A DNA stretch of 64,000 nucleotides from Verrucomicrobiia bacterium (GCA_030425485.1 JAUIAM010000019.1:1-64000); one strand, 5' to 3'. Counted from the first letter of the stretch, positions 1 to 9,364 are shown. Made by a program: numbers and translations. The notes: a model not told the origin generated them from the letters alone.

Positions 1-124
1 AAGGGTCTTTTCGCGTCTTTTTCCGTTTTCTCAGTTCATGAATCTGGATTCACACCACTTCGAAAGCCGAAAAAATCCTCAAAATTACCTCTTTTTCCCT
101 CGTTTCTTAATTTGAAAACACAGC

Positions 125-1021
125 CTAGGCTATGTACAAGCCTGCCACGGTTTGGACGGTGTTGGCGTGGAGGCGGCCCGTCATGCCCGCTTGGCGATTA
201 TAGCCGCCACCATAGGTCACGACGAGGGGGACTTCCCAGCGCTGGCACAGGTGGGCGACGTAGGCGTCGCGCTGGCGCATCTGCTCGGTGCTGAGCTGCA
301 TCTGGCCAAAGCGGTCGTCTGCGTGGGGGTCGGCCCCGCTCACCCAGAACACCAGATCGGGCTCAACGGCGTGCATGCTGCGTTCGAGGGTGCTCTGGAG
401 GGCGTCGAGGTAGGTTTCTCCGCTCACGTAACGCTCCAGCGGCACGTCGCAGTCGCCGGGCTCCTTGACCGCAGGGTAGTTGCGCCCGACGTGGATCGAG
501 TAGGTGTAGGTGTTGGCCTGCTCGCGCAATAGGGCGTGTGTGCCATTGCCCTGATGGGCGTCCGTATCGATCACCATGACCCAGAGGTCGGGCTGAGTAA
601 GGCGCAGCTCGGCGATGGCCACGACAACATCGTTGAGCACACAGTAGCCTAGCCCACGGTCGGCAAAGGCATGGTGGGTGCCCCCGGCCAGGTTGCAGGC
701 GACGCCGTCATCCAGTGCGGCCCACATAGCTGCAATGGTGCCAGCGGTTTCGCGGGCCGAGCGTTCGAGCAGGATGGTGCGGTGCGGGAGGCCGAGACGG
801 CGTCGGTCATAGCCGGTGAGCCCGTCCGTGCGGATGGCTTCGAGATAGTCGGCCCGGTGTACGCGCAGGAGTTGCTCGCTGCTGGCGGGCTCGACAAAGC
901 TAAAGCGCAGGCTCGGTGTTTCCTCGCAGAGGATCTCGTAGGCACCGGGAAATTTCTCCATGGGGAAGGGGTGCCCCTCGGGCAGCGGCATGTAGTAGCC
1001 GGGGTGGTAAAAACACTTCAC
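125..1021 (-). CDS. Histone deacetylase-family (arginase-fold) amidohydrolase
   Basis: This is a complete 298-residue zinc amidohydrolase of the HDAC/AcuC/acetylpolyamine amidohydrolase superfamily. The family hallmarks are visible in order: GGTHHAF near residue 113, the DTDAHQGNGT metal loop at 152-161 (D154 and H156 are the likely zinc ligands), GADPHADD near 229 (D231 the third ligand), and the GGGYN turn at 271-275 carrying the probable transition-state tyrosine. The start is a GTG with no clear Shine-Dalgarno. Bacterial members deacetylate small molecules or protein lysines, and the substrate here cannot be read from sequence. It lies 42 bases downstream of addA on the same strand and may be the last gene of an osmC-addB-addA unit, although no functional link to recombination is known to me. 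Confidence 0.9.
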   Translation of the reverse strand: MKCFYHPGYYMPLPEGHPFPMEKFPGAYEILCEETPSLRFSFVEPASSEQLLRVHRADYLEAIRTDGLTGYDRRRLGLPHRTILLERSARETAGTIAAMWAALDDGVACNLAGGTHHAFADRGLGYCVLNDVVVAIAELRLTQPDLWVMVIDTDAHQGNGTHALLREQANTYTYSIHVGRNYPAVKEPGDCDVPLERYVSGETYLDALQSTLERSMHAVEPDLVFWVSGADPHADDRFGQMQLSTEQMRQRDAYVAHLCQRWEVPLVVTYGGGYNRQAGMTGRLHANTVQTVAGLYIA

Positions 1022-1063
1022 GGGGAAAAGGCTATGTCCGATCGGGCATTTCGCAAATATGCG

Positions 1064-4000
1064 CTACAGGGCGATCCATTCTCCGCGGCGGGTGCTGTAG
1101 AGGCGGGCTTCGACGAGGGTGCCAAAGAGCGCGTTGAGTGCCTGTTGGTAGCATTGGAGCTGGGGGCCGTAGGTGTCGATGAGGCCGGGCAGGCCGGCGG
1201 GCGGGATGATGTCCGTCTTCCAGTCTACCACGAGCCAGTGACCATCCTCGTGGCAAGCGGCGAGGTCGATGGTGCCGTCGTAGACGCGCTCCTCGCCGTC
1301 GGGCCAGAACATAGGGACCTCAGTACGGACGCACCACGCCGGGTTTGCCAAAACGGATGCCACCTCCGAGGTGAAAAACTGGGCCAGCTCCTCGCGGCCA
1401 CGCTCGGGCATGGGGCAGGCATTCAGGCGGGCCTTGGTGTGCTCTGGCCAGAGCTCGGGTGTGGCCCAGGGGAGGGTTTCCATGGTCAGATGCCACCAGT
1501 TGCCGTAGTCTGCGCCCTGCTTGGCCGCGGCTGCCGCAGCGACTTCGGGGAACATTGGCTCGGCGACCAGGTCGCGCTCGTCGCGGTGGTGTCCGCCGCC
1601 GGCTTCGTGCTTGGCTAGTCCGCTGGGAAGTAGGCGACGGGGGAAGTTGCTGGCTACGCTCAGGGCGCGAGCGGTGTCGAGCGGGGCGGCGTCCTCGGTA
1701 TGGGAGTTGGTTTCATCCTGGTCAGCATCGGGCTCCGCGGGCGGCTTAAAGCGGGTGATTTTGGCGGAAAAGGGCGGGAGTCCGTGCCACCAGGGGGCGT
1801 TGGCCTGGTCTTCGCCGATGCCGAGTTGATTGGCGAAGGCTTCGTTGGTCTTCTTGGGGGTGGGGCTTGCGTCCACGAAGACGAGGCTGTGCCGGGCGCG
1901 GGTGGCGGTGACGTAGAGCAGGCGTGCGTCGCTCTGGCGGCTGCGTTGCTGGTTGGCGGTGAGTACGGGCCCGACATCGTGCGCGTTGCAGACCTGGATA
2001 AGCGGTGGCTCCCCGGGGGCTTGGTGCAGGAGCGGGTATTGCTGGCGGGGCTCGCCCAGGTTGTGGTGGAAAAAGGGCACGATGACCACGGGCCACTCCA
2101 GGCCCTTCGATTTATGGCAACTGAGCAGTTGGAGGCGCTCGGGGTCCCGTGCCAGTTCCTCGGAGGCTTCGGCGTGGCGTTCGCGCAGGTGGATAGCAAA
2201 GTCCACCAGCGACTCGCCCCGGAGCTCGGCCAGTCCGGCGTCGAGCCGGAGTTGCTCCAGTGATTTTTCCAGGTGCTCAGGGCGATAGCCGGGGAGCACG
2301 GCCAGCCGCGCGCGCAGGGAGGTGTCGGCCAGTACGCGGTCGAGGGCTTCGCGCAGGGGGAGGTTAGCCACGGCGTGCCGCAGGCGATAAAGTTGCTGGA
2401 GAACCTGGCCCGCCTCGCCGGGAAGCTCCGGCGGGGATTCAAGTTGGAGGGGGTGGGGGAGTTGCGCGTCGAGCGCCTCGCGGACGTGGAGCGAAAGCTC
2501 GCCGTCGCCCAGGGCGTAGACTTCGCGCAGGACGCCGAAGAGCTCGAAGTGATCCTCGGGATGGGTTAAAACCCAGAGCAGGGCACTGGTCCAGGCAAAG
2601 GCCGGGTCGTCCCCCCTGAGGTCGAGGCGGGAGTGGTTTTGGTAGGGCAGGCCGACGCGGTTGAGGGCGTAGGTGAGGGCATCGAGGGCGGTTTTTCGCG
2701 GGGCCAGCAGGGCGATTTCCCCCCAGGTGCTGACGCCGAAATCCGCTGGCCGCTGGGCGGCGATCCATTCGGCCAGGGCTTGCGCTTCGGCCCGCCGGAG
2801 GTCGTCGGCTTTGCTGCTTTCGGGGGAAATGCCCAGTTGCAGGCGCTCGACACGTCCCTCGCCCGCCGCCGGACGCGCTTCAAGTGGTACGAGGTGAACC
2901 TGTCCGCGCTGGCCGTCGAGCACGGAGGGAAAGGTGGTGTTGACCGCGCTGACGACGGCCTCGTCACAACGCATGGTGACGCAAAAGGTCAGGGCATCTC
3001 CGCCCGGGGCGGTGGTCAGGGCTTCGTGGAGGGTGAGGTAACCCGTAAGGTCGGCCCGGTCACTGTAAATGGATTGCTGGGGGTCGCCGACCATGCAGAA
3101 GCGTCCTCCGGGTGGGGCTTGATCGGAACCAGGCCAGGGGGCGCCGGAGTTGCCAGCGCGGGCCACTCCGGTCAGAACGCGGAACTGCGCGGGGTCGGTG
3201 TCCTGGGCTTCGTCGAGAATGACATGGTAGTCGCAGGCGCGGATTTCTGCCCGGGCCGCGGGAAGGGTCAAAAGTTGGTCCGCCAGCGCGATCATGTCGT
3301 CAAAGGTGAGCTTGCCCTGCTCCAGGCGGTAGGCACGGAATTTCTCCGCCACGGAGGTGACGAATCCCAGGCCGACTTCGGCCAACCATGCGTGGATGGG
3401 GTGAAAGGCGATTTCCCAGAGCGGGACAAAGTCTTTGGCCTTGGTTTGGAGCTCCGGAAAGCCCAGGCCGCGGGTTTGATCGTTTTCCAACGCCTCCAGC
3501 CAACGCCTGACGGCGGCCTTGCTGCGGGCAATGGTGGCCTTGGAGCGCCCGGTTTCCTCGGCTTCGAGGAGGGCGTCCATGTCCGGCTTGGGACAGACAC
3601 CGGGCCAGGTGGGCGGTTCGCTGGGGGTGAATTCGCGGGCCAGCTCGAGCATGCCACCGAGGGCGGCGAGCTGGAGGAAGCGTGTGCGCAGGGGCTCGGG
3701 CACGCAGGCACTGAGGGTGTCCTCGCCGCGGACAAAGCGGTCCCACAGGCGCTGGCGGGCGTCGTCGGACTCGACCAACTCCAGACCGGGGGCCAGGCCG
3801 AGGTGATGGCCGTAGCGGCGGAGCAGATCGAGGCAGAAACTGTGGATGGTGCCAAAGGTGGCCTGGCCGAAGTTTTGCAGCGTAATCTCGTCGCAGGCTT
3901 CGTCATCGAGCAGCTTGCGCCGGGCACGGTCTTGAAGTTCCTGGGCGGCTTTTTTTGTATAAGTGACGACAACGAGCCTGGGCAGAAGCGGGCTGATGCG

Positions 4001-4144
4001 GCCTGCATCCTCGCGCCCGATCTGGGCGATACGCCCCACGATCGCGGTCGTTTTGCCCACGCCTGCCGGGGCGATAACGGAGAAGTTCTGGTCCGTCTCC
4101 TGCAGGAAGCGGTCGCGGTCGCGTTGGTCGACGAGGGGGCTCAC
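1064..4144 (-). CDS. addA: AddA/RecB-like UvrD-family helicase with C-terminal nuclease
   Basis: The 1,026-residue protein is the helicase-nuclease subunit of an AddAB-type double-strand-break resection enzyme. Superfamily 1A motifs are present: Walker A APAGVGKTT at residues 25-33, DEAQD at about 311-315, GDPQQSIY at about 353-360, HKSKGLEWP in the second half, and YVTATRARH as motif VI. A RecB-type PD-(D/E)XK nuclease lies at the C-terminus, with DWKTD at about 974 followed by a Q-x-x-x-Y motif. I chose the GTG at 4144 because it overlaps the addB stop as GTGA and follows GGAAGGAG by a short spacer. An upstream ATG at 4183 would lie inside addB. At about 1,030 residues it is shorter than Bacillus AddA. 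With addB it would process broken ends for RecA loading. Confidence 0.88.
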   Translation of the reverse strand: MSPLVDQRDRDRFLQETDQNFSVIAPAGVGKTTAIVGRIAQIGREDAGRISPLLPRLVVVTYTKKAAQELQDRARRKLLDDEACDEITLQNFGQATFGTIHSFCLDLLRRYGHHLGLAPGLELVESDDARQRLWDRFVRGEDTLSACVPEPLRTRFLQLAALGGMLELAREFTPSEPPTWPGVCPKPDMDALLEAEETGRSKATIARSKAAVRRWLEALENDQTRGLGFPELQTKAKDFVPLWEIAFHPIHAWLAEVGLGFVTSVAEKFRAYRLEQGKLTFDDMIALADQLLTLPAARAEIRACDYHVILDEAQDTDPAQFRVLTGVARAGNSGAPWPGSDQAPPGGRFCMVGDPQQSIYSDRADLTGYLTLHEALTTAPGGDALTFCVTMRCDEAVVSAVNTTFPSVLDGQRGQVHLVPLEARPAAGEGRVERLQLGISPESSKADDLRRAEAQALAEWIAAQRPADFGVSTWGEIALLAPRKTALDALTYALNRVGLPYQNHSRLDLRGDDPAFAWTSALLWVLTHPEDHFELFGVLREVYALGDGELSLHVREALDAQLPHPLQLESPPELPGEAGQVLQQLYRLRHAVANLPLREALDRVLADTSLRARLAVLPGYRPEHLEKSLEQLRLDAGLAELRGESLVDFAIHLRERHAEASEELARDPERLQLLSCHKSKGLEWPVVIVPFFHHNLGEPRQQYPLLHQAPGEPPLIQVCNAHDVGPVLTANQQRSRQSDARLLYVTATRARHSLVFVDASPTPKKTNEAFANQLGIGEDQANAPWWHGLPPFSAKITRFKPPAEPDADQDETNSHTEDAAPLDTARALSVASNFPRRLLPSGLAKHEAGGGHHRDERDLVAEPMFPEVAAAAAAKQGADYGNWWHLTMETLPWATPELWPEHTKARLNACPMPERGREELAQFFTSEVASVLANPAWCVRTEVPMFWPDGEERVYDGTIDLAACHEDGHWLVVDWKTDIIPPAGLPGLIDTYGPQLQCYQQALNALFGTLVEARLYSTRRGEWIAL

Positions 4145-6981
4145 AGGGCGGCTCCTTCCAGATGAGGGTGGGTATGAGCCCATTTTGCCGCGAGAACGTT
4201 GGCCGCAATGGGGAGATTGGCCAGGGGGTAATGGCCGCTGAAGCTAAAGTCGGAGCGGTAGGCGCCGCGATGGCCGAGGGTGCCCGTCCGGTGGATGTCA
4301 GCCACGCCTTGCCAAAGCGACTCCTGTCCGAGGGCGTCTTCAGCCGTGAGCTGCTGCTGGAGCGATTTGCCCGGGCTGAGCAGGGAAAAATGGACCGGGT
4401 GGTAGCCGAGCTGGCGCAGGGCGAGGGCGTAGAGGGCCAGTTGGAGGCCTTCGCCCCGGGACAGGCGTTTGTCGGTGATGGGGTCGCGCTTGCCGGTTTT
4501 AAAGTCGAGTAACCAGACCATGCCGGTGTTGGGGGCGGATGCGCTGAGGCGGGCCATGAGGTCGATGCGTCCCCGGGCCCGGAGGGTGAGCACGTCGGGC
4601 ACGAGCTCAAGTTCGCCCACGGGCAGGGCGTACTCGCCGCAAACCTCGTCCCCGGGACCCGCTGCAACGACGGCTTCGGCCAGCTCATCGGCCATGTTCT
4701 GGGCCTGCGAGATGACTTCTTGGCACCAGTCGGGCAGTTGGCGGTTGGCCTCGGTGTAGGCAGTGGCCAAGCGGGTGCGGAGGCCCGCGGTGCGCTCGCG
4801 GATGAGTTCGCGCCAGAGCTTTGTCGTGGGCAGCGGCACCCAGTTGTCCGAGTTGGGGAGGGGGTTGAGCCAGTCGTGGACCCATGTCCCGATGACCATC
4901 TCGCGTCCGGCACCCTCCTCGGGACGCCAGAGGGTGTCGCAGGCGATGGCCTGTTTGATCCAGGTGTAGCCGGGGTGCTTGAAGGCGTTTTCCCACTGGG
5001 AGAAAGAGAAGTCGAGTCCGCACGGCGGGGGTGTGTCGAATCCGAAAAAGTGGCCGTCAAAGGGCAGGGCGTGATTACGGCGGTTCTGGTGAACGCCGAT
5101 GAAGTGCGCACTGCCGCGAAAGGTTTCCCTCGGGCGAGCCTGCCCGAGACGTTGCGCGGTGGCATCGGCCAATGCGCGGAGGCGTGCCTCGTCCGGCAGG
5201 TGGCCGGTGGCTTCGCGGTAGGCCTTGAGAAAGGGCTCGTTGACGGGGCTCGACTGGGTGGCGGCGGGGCTGTCGTGGAGGGAGGCAGAATAGACCAGAC
5301 TGGTGCCGGGGGAGTGGGCGAGGTGTTCACACGCCGCAATGACGAGGGCTGCCCGCTCTCCGTGGGTGAGCAGTCGTCCGTGGCTCGGGGCCTGCCCCCC
5401 CGTGCCCTCTGGCCGGTAGCCCGCCCGGTGATTAAGCCGGGCAATGCTGGCCTCGTCGAGCAGGCCGCTGGCGGGCTCGACCGGTTGCCACTGTTTGCCA
5501 CACATCCCGGCAAAAATGAGGTGCGTCCAGCGCTCGCTCAGGGCTTCCCGGGCGGTGACGACGGCCACACGCCCGAAGGGATGTTGCCCGTGTGTGCTGC
5601 GGGTGCGGCCCGGGATGTCCACCACCACGCCGAGCCAGCCGAGGAATGCGCGGCGCTCGACGGAACCGCTCAGGCGGGAGGCCAGCAGACCGAGCCGCTC
5701 GGTGAGAAAGTCCATCCGCTCGGGCCAGGCGAAGCGTTCCAGCACGGGGCGTGCGGCTTCGAGAAAGGCCTCCAGCCCCGTGTGCTCGGGCAGCTCGGGC
5801 CAGGCGCGGGCAAAATCGGCCACGGGCTCCTGCTCCTTGCAGGCGGCAAAGAGGACCGCGAGGTCGTCGGTCATGGTTTGCTCAAAGGCTTCGCGCAGGT
5901 GCTTGAGCAGCTTGTCGGCCTGGCCGCCGGAAAGTTGTCGGTGGGCGCGCAGGGCCCGGATGAAGGCCACGGCCTCGGGCAGGCGGCGCGTTTCCTGCAT
6001 GGCGCTCCAGGCTTGCAGCAGGAGGAACCCGGCTGGCCGGGCAGCCAGGTGGCCCCCGGCGTCGTAGTAGGGGACTTTAGCCGCATCCAGCGCGAGGGTG
6101 ATCTCCCGGCCAAGCGGTAGCGAACGGTGCGGCAGGACGATGCCGATGCGGGGAGCGGGGTGCTGGTCGAGCCAATGGAGGCACTGGCGGGCGATGTGCG
6201 CGGCTTCCTCCAGTGGGTTGTGATGGAGCAGGAACTGCGTTGCCTCGGGTGGTTCGGGGGGCGCATCCTCCTCGGCCAAATCGGTTTCTTCGGGCGGACC
6301 GAGGCGGGCCTCCCAGGCGTCAGCCCAGGCAAAGTCAAAGGCCTGGTCCGAGGGCGGTTGGGAGAAGATGTAGTTTACCTCATCGGCGGCGGTGGCAGCG
6401 GCCTGTAGGAGGAAGTCGTGCTCTACCTGATCCGGGCCAAAGCCCGTCACGAGCAGATGGGTCAGCACGGCCTTACCGCCGATAGCGACGCGGTCGGCTT
6501 GCCGGGTGGTCTGGACGCCCGCCTCTTGGCAGGTAGTGCGAAAGGCCTGGGCCAGCTCCGCAGCAGGGGCGAAGCGCAGCTCGGAGCCCTCCCAGCCCGC
6601 GGCGTCGAGGGTGTCGAGATCGCGTAAAAAGGCCTGCGGATCGGTCAGCACGCTGCGGGCAAAGGGGTTGTCGGGCAGGCTCTGGGCGGCTTGGCGCAGG
6701 AGGAGAACGAGCTCCTCGCGCACGGCAATCAGGGTCTCGCTGCCGGTGCTCAGGCGCTGGCGGAGACGACCCGGAGTGAGGATTTCAATGCCCAGCAGGG
6801 GGATGTTCTCCAGGGCGAGTTTCCGCTTGAGAGAGGCGGCAGCAAAGCTGTCGGGCACAAGGATAGCCGAGGGCTTATCCGCCCGCCAGGCGTTCATGCC
6901 GTGGCTTTGTAGCCAGGGGCGAAGGGCTTCCCCCCAGGCTGCCTCGGGCACGGAGCAGCGTAGATGCCGGACGATAGCCAC
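4141..6981 (-). CDS. addB: AddB-like PD-(D/E)XK nuclease subunit
   Basis: This 946-residue protein is the partner subunit of the AddAB-type helicase-nuclease encoded just downstream with a 4-nt overlap. The N-terminal half has the degenerate helicase look of AddB: it opens a Rossmann-like segment (SAILVPDSFAAASLKRKLA) without an obvious Walker A. The C-terminal quarter carries a RecB-type nuclease core with LLDFKTGK (D826, K828) followed by the GLQLALYALA helix. Bacillus AddB holds an iron-sulfur cluster with C-terminal cysteines. No cysteine cluster is visible after residue 826 here, so this member probably lacks it. The start is a GTG eight bases after the osmC stop. I infer translational coupling with addA. 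Family assignment rests mainly on context and the nuclease motif, as AddB sequences are divergent. Confidence 0.82.
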   Translation of the reverse strand: MAIVRHLRCSVPEAAWGEALRPWLQSHGMNAWRADKPSAILVPDSFAAASLKRKLALENIPLLGIEILTPGRLRQRLSTGSETLIAVREELVLLLRQAAQSLPDNPFARSVLTDPQAFLRDLDTLDAAGWEGSELRFAPAAELAQAFRTTCQEAGVQTTRQADRVAIGGKAVLTHLLVTGFGPDQVEHDFLLQAAATAADEVNYIFSQPPSDQAFDFAWADAWEARLGPPEETDLAEEDAPPEPPEATQFLLHHNPLEEAAHIARQCLHWLDQHPAPRIGIVLPHRSLPLGREITLALDAAKVPYYDAGGHLAARPAGFLLLQAWSAMQETRRLPEAVAFIRALRAHRQLSGGQADKLLKHLREAFEQTMTDDLAVLFAACKEQEPVADFARAWPELPEHTGLEAFLEAARPVLERFAWPERMDFLTERLGLLASRLSGSVERRAFLGWLGVVVDIPGRTRSTHGQHPFGRVAVVTAREALSERWTHLIFAGMCGKQWQPVEPASGLLDEASIARLNHRAGYRPEGTGGQAPSHGRLLTHGERAALVIAACEHLAHSPGTSLVYSASLHDSPAATQSSPVNEPFLKAYREATGHLPDEARLRALADATAQRLGQARPRETFRGSAHFIGVHQNRRNHALPFDGHFFGFDTPPPCGLDFSFSQWENAFKHPGYTWIKQAIACDTLWRPEEGAGREMVIGTWVHDWLNPLPNSDNWVPLPTTKLWRELIRERTAGLRTRLATAYTEANRQLPDWCQEVISQAQNMADELAEAVVAAGPGDEVCGEYALPVGELELVPDVLTLRARGRIDLMARLSASAPNTGMVWLLDFKTGKRDPITDKRLSRGEGLQLALYALALRQLGYHPVHFSLLSPGKSLQQQLTAEDALGQESLWQGVADIHRTGTLGHRGAYRSDFSFSGHYPLANLPIAANVLAAKWAHTHPHLEGAAL

Positions 6982-6989
6982 GCGTTAGC

Positions 6990-7400
6990 CTAGTCCTGCC
7001 AGTTAAAGGTGATGGGCTTGTCGATCTCCGGGTGCAGGCTGCGATGGACGGGGCAGCCGTGGGCGGCGCGGTCGAGGGCCGTGCGTTGCTCCGGGGTGGT
7101 GGGGACGGGGACGTTGATCGTGACCGGGAGCCGGGCGATGCGTCGGGGGCTGTCTGCGCTCATGTGTTTTTCAACCGAGAGGGTCATGCCCGCCAGTTCG
7201 AGGCCGAGGGAGCGTCCCTTGATGCCCATAATCGTGGCGATGCAGCTGATGAGCGCGGAGGCGCAAAGGTCGGTGGGGGAGAAGGTCTCGCCCCGCCCCT
7301 GGTTGTCCACGGGGGCGTCTGTGGCGATGGTGGTGCCGGAGGGACCGTGGGTGAGGGTGGTGTGGAGTTCGCCTTCGTAGTGTGCGGAGATGGAAACCAT
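6990..7400 (-). CDS. OsmC-family peroxiredoxin-like protein
   Basis: The 136-residue protein matches the OsmC/Ohr family, small cytoplasmic dimers that reduce organic or fatty-acid hydroperoxides with a two-cysteine active site. Both expected cysteines are present: C53 in the SALISCIATIMG helix and C116 in HGCPVHRSL. The ETFSPTDLCASAL segment before the first helix is also typical. The second-cysteine context (GCPVHRSLHPEI) resembles the YhfA/OsmC branch more than Ohr, so substrate preference is uncertain. It starts with ATG at 7400 and ends eight bases before addB. The tight spacing suggests co-transcription with addBA, although redox defence and recombination are not an established pair. 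Confidence 0.9.
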   Translation of the reverse strand: MVSISAHYEGELHTTLTHGPSGTTIATDAPVDNQGRGETFSPTDLCASALISCIATIMGIKGRSLGLELAGMTLSVEKHMSADSPRRIARLPVTINVPVPTTPEQRTALDRAAHGCPVHRSLHPEIDKPITFNWQD

Positions 7401-7437
7401 GCCTGAGCTCTAGAGAGGCAGGCGGCACTTGTCAGGG

Positions 7438-8148
7438 CTAAACATTTTTCACGTAAAATTCGTCGCCCAGGCGAGCCCGTACCTTGTAGCCATTGCGCTT
7501 CATAATGCTGGGGATGCGCGGGTCGCGGTAATTGTTTTCGATGGCAAAGGCGGTGATGTCCACGCGGGAAAAGTCGAGGCTTTCGAGGATGGAGAGTTCG
7601 GCGCCCTCGACGTCGATGGAGAGAAAGTCCACCTGCTTGATGCCATGCTCGTCGAGCAGGTCATTGAGGTTATAGCACTGGATGGTGATGTCCTCGTAGT
7701 GGGCGCCGCTGCTGGCCATTTCGAGCTCGATGCGCTCGATGTGCTTGGGGTCGAGTTCTTCCTTGAGGCCGCTGAGCATCTCCGGCCCGCCCACGACCTG
7801 GCGAAAGGTGTAGTTGCCCGCTTTGGCCGCGATACCACCGTGGACACAGGTGCACTTGCGGCTGGCGATAAGCTTGTCGTAGGCCGTTTGGATGGGCTCG
7901 ATGGCGAGCCCGGTCCAGCCCTGCTGTTCGAAGAAGAGGGAGTTGCTGAGGGTGACGCCGTCGTTGGCGCCGATGTCGACAAAGACCCCGTCGCGTTTGC
8001 CCGGAAAGAGGTTTTCGAAGACCCACTTGTCCTGCCCGTACTGGCTGGCATAGCCTTCGGCCCGTAACGCATCCTTGTCATACCTGGGCCGCTCGGCAAA
8101 GCGGAAGTACATACTGTAGCGCAGCTTGTTGATGCGTTCACATAGCAT
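7438..8148 (-). CDS. FkbM-family SAM-dependent methyltransferase
   Basis: This FkbM-type O-methyltransferase has SQYGQDKWVFENLF leading into the SAM-binding motif VFVDIGANDG (about residues 55-64). It then has AIEPIQTAYDKL as the acidic loop and VDFLSIDVEGAELSILESL near the C-terminus. Such enzymes methylate sugars or polyketides, and bacterial ones often sit in surface glycan loci. The open frame continues to 8361, but its extra N-terminus would overlap the promoter region and 5' end of the divergent gene and has no family similarity. I therefore use the ATG at 8148 (236 residues), although no Shine-Dalgarno is evident there and ATGs at 8232 or 8112 remain possible. No glycosyltransferase neighbours identify a substrate. 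Confidence 0.82.
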   Translation of the reverse strand: MLCERINKLRYSMYFRFAERPRYDKDALRAEGYASQYGQDKWVFENLFPGKRDGVFVDIGANDGVTLSNSLFFEQQGWTGLAIEPIQTAYDKLIASRKCTCVHGGIAAKAGNYTFRQVVGGPEMLSGLKEELDPKHIERIELEMASSGAHYEDITIQCYNLNDLLDEHGIKQVDFLSIDVEGAELSILESLDFSRVDITAFAIENNYRDPRIPSIMKRNGYKVRARLGDEFYVKNV

Positions 8149-8263
8149 GGTTTTATCAAGCGTGAGGCGGATTATTCCGTCAATCCTTTCTCGCTTGGGT
8201 CTTGAAACGCTTCTGCCTGCTGCCAGAGTCATCGGGATGAACGGGGGGGTAATCGAAGGCTCC

Positions 8264-9208
8264 ATGTGCAGGACGTCGCGTTTACGCGGGGTGATTTCCG
8301 TGTTCTGCTTTGTGATCGTGCTCTGCATGGGGGCGATGACGGTGGCCACGCTTTGGGCCACGCGGGACTGGCGGCTGGACCTGCTTACGCATTTCCGGGT
8401 GCAGTACTACGTGGGCTTTCTGCTCGCGGCGATTTTCCTGCTTTATACCCGGCGCTGGGTTACGCTCTGCATTGCCCTGGTGTTTCTCATCTGGAACGGC
8501 ATCCTGATCTTTAATTTCCCGAGCAGCACCAGCCCTCTGCCCGATAAGCCCATCTACAAAGCGGTGGCTTTTAATATCCTCGCCCACAACAACGAGGTGG
8601 CGACGTTTCGGGAGTGGGTGCTGGAGGAAAATCCGGACATCCTGGCCTGTGTCGAGGCCACGCACACGCAGGAGGTTTTGTGGAAAGAACTGGCCGCGAT
8701 TTACCCCCACTCTGAGCTGCGGCAACGCGGCGGGGGCACGGGAATCGTCGTCTTCAGTAAGTACCCGCTGCGGGCATATCGTCCGCAGAAGTGGCCCGGT
8801 ACGGGAAACATGGTGCTGGAAATCACCCTGCCCGAGGGCTTGGTGACCTGTGTGGTCATGCACCCGCAGGCCCCCGGTGGTAAGCGTCCGTGGGAGTGGC
8901 GCAACCGCTCCCTATCTGACTTGGCAGCGTACTGCGCCAGCGTGGAGACGCCCGTCATCGCGATGGGGGACATGAACTGTTCGCCCTGGTCGCCCTTTTA
9001 CCGGCAGTTTACTGAGGAAAGTGGCCTGCGGCCGCTCGACGTGCGGGTGCTGCCCCGGCGCACCTGGCCCAGCACCATGCCGCTTATCTGGACCGAGATC
9101 GACCAGTTTCTCGTCTCCCCGGCGATCAAGCCGCTCTCCGAAACGACGGGCCCGCCCTCCGGTTCCGATCACTATCCGATCATGATGACCTTTCAGGTCA
9201 AGGAGTAG
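8264..9208 (+). CDS. Membrane-anchored endonuclease/exonuclease/phosphatase family protein
   Basis: The 314-residue protein has two or three N-terminal membrane segments (within residues 8-80) followed by an EEP-fold metallophosphatase domain. Active-site motifs are in the usual order: KAVAFNILAHNNE, NPDILACVEAT (catalytic glutamate), GGGTGIVVFSKYPL, CVVMHPQAPG, IAMGDMNCSPWS and the terminal GSDHYPIMM. This architecture matches the YafD-like group of membrane-tethered EEP proteins, whose substrate is not settled. The frame is open from 8126, but the ATG at 8264 follows GAAGG at a suitable distance and removes most of the overlap with the divergent methyltransferase gene. No downstream gene lies on this strand. 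Confidence 0.85.
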   Translation: MCRTSRLRGVISVFCFVIVLCMGAMTVATLWATRDWRLDLLTHFRVQYYVGFLLAAIFLLYTRRWVTLCIALVFLIWNGILIFNFPSSTSPLPDKPIYKAVAFNILAHNNEVATFREWVLEENPDILACVEATHTQEVLWKELAAIYPHSELRQRGGGTGIVVFSKYPLRAYRPQKWPGTGNMVLEITLPEGLVTCVVMHPQAPGGKRPWEWRNRSLSDLAAYCASVETPVIAMGDMNCSPWSPFYRQFTEESGLRPLDVRVLPRRTWPSTMPLIWTEIDQFLVSPAIKPLSETTGPPSGSDHYPIMMTFQVKE

Positions 9209-9309
9209 ACAGCGCGCACGCGTTGGCAGAACGTGGTCCTGCTCCTTGTGTTTCCTTCCGACACATTCTAATACTGTCTTCCCATCAAAATGATAAAGTC
9301 AGTAGGCCG

Positions 9310-9364
9310 GGTAGGGCTGCCTGCCCCAGGCAGCCGCGGACGGCTGAGGACAGCCGTCCCTACC
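9310..9364. repeat. REP-like cloverleaf element with two perfect hairpins
   Basis: Outer arms GGTAGGG (9310-9316) and CCCTACC (9358-9364) are perfectly complementary. Inside lie GGCTGCCT/AGGCAGCC (9315-9322 with 9328-9335, 5-nt loop) and GGACGGCTG/CAGCCGTCC (9338-9346 with 9351-9359, 4-nt loop). The compact, fully paired layout between convergent genes is typical of interspersed palindromic elements. Similar sequences recur, as I recall, in Verrucomicrobiota genomes, but copy number cannot be judged from one window. Confidence 0.75.

Noticed and set aside
2633-4165. 510-residue plus-strand open frame opposite addA
   Set aside because: It mirrors the addA codon structure in GC-rich DNA, has no recognisable domain and overlaps a well-supported gene throughout.
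3903-5513. 536-residue minus-strand frame overlapping addB
   Set aside because: Low-complexity Ser/Pro/Arg translation in an alternative frame of addB, with no family features.
8148-8361. N-terminal extension of the FkbM methyltransferase
   Set aside because: It overlaps the divergent gene's promoter and has no similarity to FkbM proteins, so the shorter start was preferred.
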